DNA of 19,231 nt from Sphaerochaetaceae bacterium (lineage in GTDB: Bacteria > Spirochaetota > Spirochaetia > Sphaerochaetales > Sphaerochaetaceae): contig JAEDOD010000025.1 in assembly GCA_016302165.1 (NCBI GenBank), positions 1 to 19,231 on the forward strand, given 5' to 3'. Shown piece after piece: positions 15,076 through 19,231 of this stretch. Each line of letters opens with the position of its first letter. The stretch's first letter is position 1. Under the pieces are notes generated by a model. It was given only the letters and a program-made list of their open reading frames with translations. It was not told the origin of the DNA and did no database searches. A program made the translations under genes and the position numbers.

Positions 15076-15894
15076 TTACTTGTCCGAAATAAGCTCTTTG
15101 ATATGCTGAATGTGGTCAAAGTCGTCTTTCATCCTTTCCTCTCGGACGGATTCCAGTTTCTCAGCTGTTTTCATTTCTTCCATAAGGCTACCCATTCTGA
15201 TGGGGATTTTGGGAATCTGAAGCCATCTTGATGCTTTGCCGGTAAGTTCGACTTGTTCTACAATTTCGCTCTGGGGAACCAGGAAGAAGTCCCTTGCCTG
15301 GTTCTCAGAGATGATTTCTTCCTCGAAAAGACGTAATACCATTGCTTTGTAGGGGATGGCGAAAATCTCCATCAACATCAGAATGCCCTGTAAGTCAATT
15401 GATCCACGTTTGACACCATAGATGCGCATCTGCTCATCAATTCTGTCAGCTGGGGCCAACAGTGATCCCGCGAAAGCATTTGCCTCCATGTCTTCCATGA
15501 CTGTCGTAGTCTCATCTATTGTTGTAGCGTTCAGAATGGATCCTCGTTCAGATAAGCCTGAATCATCATCATCGATAAAGCGGTATATGTGATACAGCTC
15601 ATGAGCTGCGGCAAAAATCTGTTTTGCCATAGGGATTGCCGTGTTCACCAAAACAAACAACCGCTTTTCTCGAATGAATGTACAGGCACAGAATTCCTGA
15701 TCGGATATTCCATATCGCAGCAACTCAAAGGGAATATCATGCTTTCGGACATAGTTTTCCATGATGTGGAATACATCATCTTGAATGATATTATTTCCAT
15801 TGAACATAGAATTGAATGTTGTCACGCACTTTTGTATTTCCCTATAGCGATGGCGGTCTTGTTCAAAGAGACTGTTCTTCAATGCCTGATACAT
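15076..15894 (-). CDS. ImmA/IrrE-family zinc metallopeptidase
   Basis: 272 residues. HELYH at 98-102 is the HExxH zinc site, preceded by the hydrophobic AKQIFAAA helix; E137 in MEDMEANAFAGSLLAP is the likely third ligand and matches the usual ExxAN.FA..LL.P text of the family (COG2856). Family members cleave XRE-type repressors: ImmA cuts ImmR in ICEBs1, and IrrE cuts DdrO in Deinococcus. ATG at 15894 lies one base after the stop of the XRE gene, with GGGAGG (15901-15906, read on the minus strand) 6 bases upstream, so translation is coupled. The C-terminal half (about 165-272) contains a helical region that may sense a signal or bind a partner. The natural substrate is probably the adjacent XRE protein. 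Confidence 0.88.
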   Translation of the reverse strand: MYQALKNSLFEQDRHRYREIQKCVTTFNSMFNGNNIIQDDVFHIMENYVRKHDIPFELLRYGISDQEFCACTFIREKRLFVLVNTAIPMAKQIFAAAHELYHIYRFIDDDDSGLSERGSILNATTIDETTTVMEDMEANAFAGSLLAPADRIDEQMRIYGVKRGSIDLQGILMLMEIFAIPYKAMVLRLFEEEIISENQARDFFLVPQSEIVEQVELTGKASRWLQIPKIPIRMGSLMEEMKTAEKLESVREERMKDDFDHIQHIKELISDK

Positions 15895-15895
15895 G

Positions 15896-16270
15896 TTATG
15901 CCTCCCAAGGTTGCATCATCTTTTTTGCAGTTTCATTTGCATTTGCATAGAAGCAGATCATATCTGCAATCTGATCGGCAATTTCCAGCCCCTTTTTTGC
16001 TTCTTCCGTCTCTACCTTTCCCATGAATGCACGAATGACGTCTGTATCCTGAATCTCTGCCGGCATTACTACGAGTTTTTCCATTGGAATATGGAAATAT
16101 GCTGCTATTTGTTGGAGTTCCACCGCGTTTATTGCTCTGGCACCACCAAGCATATTGCTTACAACTTGCTTGGATACTCCTAGATGATTGGCAAGATCAA
16201 TCTGCTTTTTTCCGTTCTCTTTCAGATGGCTGGTAATATTGTTGCCGATCACTTTGTTCACATTGACCAT
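15896..16270 (-). CDS. XRE-family transcriptional repressor/antitoxin
   Basis: 124 residues from ATG at 16270. The upstream GGGAGGT with a 7-base gap supports this start; an in-frame GTG at 16279 would sit on the ribosome binding site. The N-terminal helix-turn-helix covers about residues 8-66 (QIDLANHLGVSKQVVSNMLGG is the two-helix core, at 23-43). A linker and a helical C-terminal tail (about 78-124) follow, a layout seen in repressors cut by ImmA/IrrE partners. It leads the operon, and repeated sequences lie in its promoter, so self-repression is likely. Removal by the neighbouring peptidase would switch on the operon. No membrane segment or second domain is visible. Confidence 0.85.
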   Translation of the reverse strand: MVNVNKVIGNNITSHLKENGKKQIDLANHLGVSKQVVSNMLGGARAINAVELQQIAAYFHIPMEKLVVMPAEIQDTDVIRAFMGKVETEEAKKGLEIADQIADMICFYANANETAKKMMQPWEA

Positions 16271-16317
16271 TACGCACACCTCCCTTAAAACATATTCCTC
16301 ACTTGAATGTTACACTT

Positions 16318-16416
16318 ATTATAAGATAGTAATCAATAATTTCTTGACTATTTAGCTATTATGTATAAGATAGTTCAAAATTTATTGACTTATATTAGCT
16401 TTTTAATGGTCAATAA
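16318..16416 (-). promoter_or_regulatory. Promoter and repeated operator-like sites of the XRE-ImmA-PIN operon
   Basis: On the minus strand a perfect -10 TATAAT (16318-16323) lies about 48 bases before the XRE start codon; the -35 is poor (TCAAGA at spacing 18), as is common for activated or weak promoters. The 11-mer TATAAGATAGT occurs twice in direct orientation (16320-16330 and 16364-16374), the first copy overlapping the -10. Further upstream TTATTGAC (16382-16389) and GTCAATAA (16409-16416) form an 8-base inverted repeat. These are plausible binding sites for the XRE protein. Confidence 0.55.
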
Positions 16417-16576
16417 GTCTCTCAAGGAACGCTTTTCAGATTCTTTTCAAAGCACAATCAAGAATATAGGATTGGGTATCCTGAAATGGATGGTATGTAT
16501 CTGGAAAGGCATTATTTCCTGACAGATATATCTATATCTGAGACTTGCATTCTTCAGCTTGGACAAAAGAAAGAAA
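16417..16576. other. Non-coding stretch between the XRE promoter and the importer terminator
   Basis: No gene is seen. The only structure is an 8-base inverted repeat with a 2-base gap, CAGATATA (16523-16530) and TATATCTG (16533-16540). With the flanking promoter and terminator, the full gene-free interval is about 16271-16638. Confidence 0.5.
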
Positions 16577-16610
16577 AATCTCCCAGGGATTAATAGTTTT
16601 CTGGGAGATT
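16577..16610 (-). terminator. Rho-independent terminator of the amino-acid importer operon
   Basis: Read on the minus strand, AATCTCCCAG and CTGGGAGATT form a perfect 10-base stem (16601-16610 with 16577-16586) around a 14-base loop, followed by TTTCTTTC. It lies about 30 bases past the ATPase stop. A separate 12-base palindrome CTGGATATCCAG (16621-16632) sits between stop and terminator. Confidence 0.85.
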
Positions 16611-16625
16611 ATTCTGAAAACTGGA

Positions 16626-16839
16626 TATCCAGCACCGTTCATTTCTTTTCTGATAGATAGCGGGCAAGGAATTCCTTGGTCCTTTCCTTCTTAGGATGGT
16701 TGAATACTTCCTCTGGCTTTCCGTCCTCTTCGATTCTTCCGTCAGCCATGAAGATTACTCTGTTGGATACATCTCGCGCAAAGGCCATTTCGTGGGTTAC
16801 CACCAGCATGGTCATACCGCTCTCAGCAAGAGTTCTCAT
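16626..16839 (-). repeat. Right copy of 214-bp direct repeat
   Basis: The 3' end of the intact ATPase gene plus 13 bases beyond its stop; the other copy is at 13925-14138, 2,701 bases away. This copy continues seamlessly into the rest of the ATPase gene, so it is the functional one. Confidence 0.93.
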
Positions 16840-17382
16840 TACATCCAGAACTTCTCCCACCATTTCAGGGTCCAGGGCAGAGGTAGGTTCGTCGAAGAGA
16901 AGGATCTCAGGGCTCATTGCCAGTGCTCTGGCTATGGCCACCCTCTGCTTCTGTCCACCGCTGAGCTGGCGGGGCTTAGCCTTGAGGTATTGGTCCATTC
17001 CTACCTTTGATAGGTATTCAAGGGCTATCTTTTCAGCTTCTTCCTTCTTTCTCTTCAATACAGCTGTCTGTCCAACCATGCAGTTATCCAAGACATTTAG
17101 GTTTGCAAAGAGGTTGAAGGACTGGAAGACCATACCCACCTGTGTGCGGTATTTATCTTCATTGATCTCTCCCTTCAGTACATCCTTACCGCCGAAGATA
17201 ATGTTGCCACTTGTGGCATCCTCAAGCATATTGATGCATCTGAGGAGAGTAGACTTTCCGCTTCCTGAAGCTCCTATGATGCTTATTACATCTCCTCTCT
17301 GGACAGAGAAGTCTATATCCTTCAGAACTTCATTCTTTCCGAAGGTCTTTACCAGGTGTTCTACCTTCAAGAGTTCTTCCAT
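16639..17382 (-). CDS. Polar amino-acid ABC transporter ATP-binding protein
   Basis: Cytoplasmic ATPase of a polar amino-acid importer (GlnQ/HisP type), 247 residues. Walker A GASGSGKS at 37-44, Q-loop in MVFQSFNLF near 84-92, signature LSGGQ at 140-144, Walker B ILLFDE at 160-165, and H-loop H197 in VVTHEMAF. The ATG at 17382 shares one base with the permease stop (TAATG), fixing this start over a longer frame that enters the permease. The last 66 codons and 13 bases after the stop are duplicated at 13925-14138. The substrate (glutamine, glutamate, histidine, cystine or other) cannot be told from the ATPase. Third gene of the importer operon, followed by a strong terminator. Confidence 0.96.
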   Translation of the reverse strand: MEELLKVEHLVKTFGKNEVLKDIDFSVQRGDVISIIGASGSGKSTLLRCINMLEDATSGNIIFGGKDVLKGEINEDKYRTQVGMVFQSFNLFANLNVLDNCMVGQTAVLKRKKEEAEKIALEYLSKVGMDQYLKAKPRQLSGGQKQRVAIARALAMSPEILLFDEPTSALDPEMVGEVLDVMRTLAESGMTMLVVTHEMAFARDVSNRVIFMADGRIEEDGKPEEVFNHPKKERTKEFLARYLSEKK

Positions 17383-18182
17383 TAATATGTACCTCCTGTC
17401 TCTTTGTTGTATTTGGTAAGACCGCTGGTGAAGGCTAGTGAGTCTCTTGTGGTCAGGTCGAAGTTTGCAGGTCCGTCCATCTTTCCTTCCAACCATCTGA
17501 GAAGACGGGAGCAAGTGAAGGTGAGAATGAAGTAGATGATCATGGTGACGGTGGCTGCCTCGAAGTATGTGTATAGGGCTCCAGAGATGCTCTTGAATGT
17601 AAAGAAGAGCTCCACTGTTCCTATGATCGACAGGACACAGGTATCCTTGATGTTTATGATCAGGTTGTTGCCAATCTGGGGCATGATATTCCTTAATGCC
17701 TGAGGAAGGATGATCCTTACCATGGTCTGGACATGGTTCATTCCTATGGCCTTGGCTCCCTCGGTCTGGCCGCTGTCTACGCTGAGGATTCCTCCTCTGA
17801 CTGTCTCGGCCATATAGGCTCCAGTGTTTATGGATACGATAAGGATAGCTGCACTCCACATGGAGAGGTTAATGTTGAAGAGCTGGGCCATGCCGTAGTA
17901 GATGAAGGCGGCCTGAAGCATCATTGGAGTTCCTCTGAATATCTCTACATAGGCTTCCAGTATCCATTTCACTACCTTAAGGATGGCTCTGGAAAGTTTT
18001 CCTGAGCCTTTCTTCGGCTCTGTGGTCTGCACCAGACCTACAGCAAAGCCTATTACGCAGCCGAAAAGAGTACAGATTATGGCTATGGCCATAGTTGTAG
18101 CGGCCCCGTTGAGAAGGGAGCCGCTATAACGGCAGAGGATGTACCACATCCTCTGGAAGAAGTTCATCTGTGATATGGTCAT
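17382..18182 (-). CDS. Polar amino-acid ABC transporter permease
   Basis: Membrane subunit of the HisM/GlnP permease family, 266 residues with about five hydrophobic segments (near 24-49, 90-125, 131-150, 180-205 and 212-235). The family's EAA loop that docks on the ATPase is clear at about 152-178 (DSGQTEGAKAIGMNH, then ILPQALRNIMPQIGN), preceded by the conserved EIFRGTPMMLQ. ATG at 18182 is used, with AAAGGA about 9 bases upstream; the next ATG, five codons in, has no ribosome binding site. Only one permease gene is present, so it probably acts as a homodimer. It starts 19 bases after the binding-protein stop and overlaps the ATPase start by one base. Confidence 0.95.
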   Translation of the reverse strand: MTISQMNFFQRMWYILCRYSGSLLNGAATTMAIAIICTLFGCVIGFAVGLVQTTEPKKGSGKLSRAILKVVKWILEAYVEIFRGTPMMLQAAFIYYGMAQLFNINLSMWSAAILIVSINTGAYMAETVRGGILSVDSGQTEGAKAIGMNHVQTMVRIILPQALRNIMPQIGNNLIINIKDTCVLSIIGTVELFFTFKSISGALYTYFEAATVTMIIYFILTFTCSRLLRWLEGKMDGPANFDLTTRDSLAFTSGLTKYNKETGGTY

Positions 18183-18201
18183 CAGATATTATTCCTTTCT
18201 A

Positions 18202-19044
18202 TTAGTTGGAGAGAGGCTGGACTGAGATAGCCTCATCCATCATCTTGTTGAAGTCATTAACTGTCAGGGTTGCAAGAACCTCGTTGATTGCAGCTGTAAG
18301 CTCAGGGTTGGACTTGGACACTGAGATTCCGATGTTGATCTCCTCCTGGCTTACCACGAAGTTGTCTTCAGAGTCTGTGAAGTCAAGAAGACGGAAGGAA
18401 GGATAGGCAACCAGTGCAGCCTGGGCTGTAGGCATATCTGTACAGATAAGGTCCACTCTGCCTGCAGAAAGGGCTACAAGCATTGCAGGTGCGCTTTCCT
18501 GGGCTGGAAGGATGTTTGCATCTTCAATCTGAGGAAGACATACGTCATACCAGACTGTATTCTGCTGACTGGTACATGTTGCTCCCTTCAGGTCCTTTAC
18601 TCCCTGGGCGCTCTCATACTTGTTTCCTTCGTTTACAAGGCAGACGATGGAAGCGTAGTAGTAAGGAGATGTGAAGTCTACCATCTGGAGTCTATCGGAT
18701 GTGATGGACTGACCTGCGATTACGCAGTCCACTGTTCCTGACTGGACAGCTGGAACAAGTGAATCCCAGTCAAGCTTTACGATTTCAAGATCCTTGCCAA
18801 GTTTCTCAGCAATGAGCTTGGCCATCATTACGTCGTAGCCATAGGCATATTCCTTGCTTCCGCTGATAGGTACAGCACCGTTGGCATCTGTGGTCTGTGT
18901 CCAGTTATAAGGAGCATATCCACATTCCATGGCTACCTTGAGTGTATTTGAGGAGTCTGCAGCCTCCTGGCTTCCGCCAGCGAAGGCAAACTGGACCATA
19001 AGTGCCAGTACAAAGAGCATAAAAGCGATTTTTCTAGTTTTCAT
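18202..19044 (-). CDS. Periplasmic amino-acid-binding protein of ABC importer
   Basis: Type 2 periplasmic binding protein (family 3, HisJ/GlnH-like), 280 residues, that captures the amino acid for the permease. A Sec signal peptide is evident: MKTRK, then a hydrophobic core ending FAFA before GGSQEAADSS. There is no lipobox cysteine, so it should be a soluble periplasmic protein, not the lipid-anchored form common in spirochaetes. Family text: ECGYAPYNWTQ (ligand pocket start), GYDVMMAKLIAEKLG, WDSLVPAVQSGTVDCVIAGQSITSDR and VDFTSPYYYA. ATG at 19044 with GGGAG about 9 bases upstream; the in-frame extension to 19095 has no ribosome binding site. First gene of the operon. Confidence 0.95.
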   Translation of the reverse strand: MKTRKIAFMLFVLALMVQFAFAGGSQEAADSSNTLKVAMECGYAPYNWTQTTDANGAVPISGSKEYAYGYDVMMAKLIAEKLGKDLEIVKLDWDSLVPAVQSGTVDCVIAGQSITSDRLQMVDFTSPYYYASIVCLVNEGNKYESAQGVKDLKGATCTSQQNTVWYDVCLPQIEDANILPAQESAPAMLVALSAGRVDLICTDMPTAQAALVAYPSFRLLDFTDSEDNFVVSQEEINIGISVSKSNPELTAAINEVLATLTVNDFNKMMDEAISVQPLSN

Positions 19045-19085
19045 TTCATTTATCTCCCTTAAGATAACAAGTAGGTTGTGGAGAA

Positions 19086-19152
19086 AGTATATCAAAGTTA
19101 GAAAATGGTCAATATGTTAAAACAAAATAATTAATGTTATTTTAATAACATT
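19086..19152 (-). promoter_or_regulatory. Importer promoter with a 20-bp upstream palindrome
   Basis: On the minus strand, -35 TTGACC (19107-19112) and -10 TATACT (19086-19091) flank a short 15-base spacer. Directly upstream, AATGTTATT (19133-19141) and AATAACATT (19144-19152) form a perfect palindrome with a 2-base gap. It resembles the GlnR/TnrA-type pattern TGTNA...TNACA but has 6 central bases where that consensus has 7, so the regulator is not assigned. Confidence 0.5.
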
Positions 19153-19225
19153 TTATAGCACTAAGAGAGTTTTATACCCTCTTAATTCTTCACCCTCCAA
19201 TACTCTATGGATATGGGAGAAATCA

Positions 19226-19231
19226 ATGCCA
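19226..19231 (+). CDS. Possible start of a divergent gene, cut by the window edge
   Basis: GGGAG (19215-19219), six bases, then ATG at 19226 followed by CC-A at the very end. Only two codons are visible, so this is a guess from ribosome-binding-site spacing alone. If real, it would share the upstream palindrome with the importer operon. Confidence 0.2.

Larger units (their letters stand above)
13925..16839. mobile_element. Putative islet inserted at the 3' end of the ABC ATPase gene
   Basis: Two copies of the ATPase 3' end (13925-14138 and 16626-16839) bracket about 2.5 kb holding an XRE-ImmA-PIN operon that is more A/T-rich than the importer or nfn genes. The arrangement is what is left when an element enters the 3' end of a gene and carries a replacement end, so the gene stays intact and the old end is displaced. 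No integrase, transposase or terminal repeat of a known IS is present, so the mechanism is unknown. A tandem duplication followed by replacement of the middle would look similar. Confidence 0.5.

Noticed and set aside
16320..16416. CRISPR-like repeats
   Set aside because: Only two copies of an 11-mer and one inverted pair, with no regular spacers; better read as operator sites.
13925..16839. Insertion sequence or prophage
   Set aside because: No transposase, integrase, phage structural gene or short terminal inverted repeats were found; only the long direct repeat is present, so no IS or phage family is named.
16639..17859. 406-codon version of the ATPase starting inside the permease gene
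   Set aside because: The first 159 codons are an out-of-frame reading of the permease gene, rich in His, Arg and Gln. The ATG at 17382 with TAATG coupling is the real start.

Overview
The window reads as a chromosome segment of an anaerobic, fermentative bacterium, most likely a spirochaete (Spirochaetota; Treponema- or Sphaerochaeta-like). The case rests on a long archaeal-type PheS/short PheT phenylalanyl-tRNA synthetase, which spirochaetes are known to carry, a substrate-binding protein whose mature start (GGSQEA) is a common style there, and anaerobe-type redox genes (NfnAB, iron alcohol dehydrogenase). Genus cannot be fixed from the sequence alone.

Layout. (1) 1-3199, minus strand: a compact hpt-purA-purB operon that turns hypoxanthine into IMP, then adenylosuccinate, then AMP; purB runs off the left edge. 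(2) 3329-6303, plus strand: a small CDP-alcohol phosphatidyltransferase, a fused E1 alpha/beta 2-oxoacid dehydrogenase with no E2 or E3 in view, and an unrecognised 153-residue protein coupled to it by a GTGA overlap. (3) 6350-9591: pheS-pheT, overlapping by one base, closed by a terminator. (4) 9748-10965: a single-gene iron-dependent alcohol dehydrogenase with its own terminator. (5) 11136-13410: nfnA-nfnB, the electron-bifurcating transhydrogenase, behind a promoter whose spacer holds an inverted repeat, and closed by a terminator. (6) 13454-13924: a gene-poor stretch with hairpins and one doubtful 46-codon ORF. (7) 13925-16839: an islet flanked by a 214-bp direct repeat. The left repeat is a displaced 3' end of the ABC ATPase gene; the right repeat is the 3' end of the intact ATPase gene. 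Between them lies an A/T-rich, tightly packed minus-strand operon: XRE repressor, ImmA/IrrE metallopeptidase, PIN-like nuclease. (8) 16639-19044, minus strand: a polar amino-acid ABC importer (binding protein, permease, ATPase) with a terminator downstream and, upstream, a promoter and a 20-bp palindrome.

How it fits together. Most of the window is housekeeping: purine salvage, translation, and redox balance between NADH, NADPH and ferredoxin. The accessory part is the XRE-ImmA-PIN islet. Its gene order and spacing suggest a three-part stress or defence switch: a repressor, a protease that could remove it, and a nuclease effector. It appears to have been placed at the 3' end of the ABC ATPase gene in a way that left that gene intact. 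This islet is the best candidate for an undescribed system here; its function is inferred, not shown.
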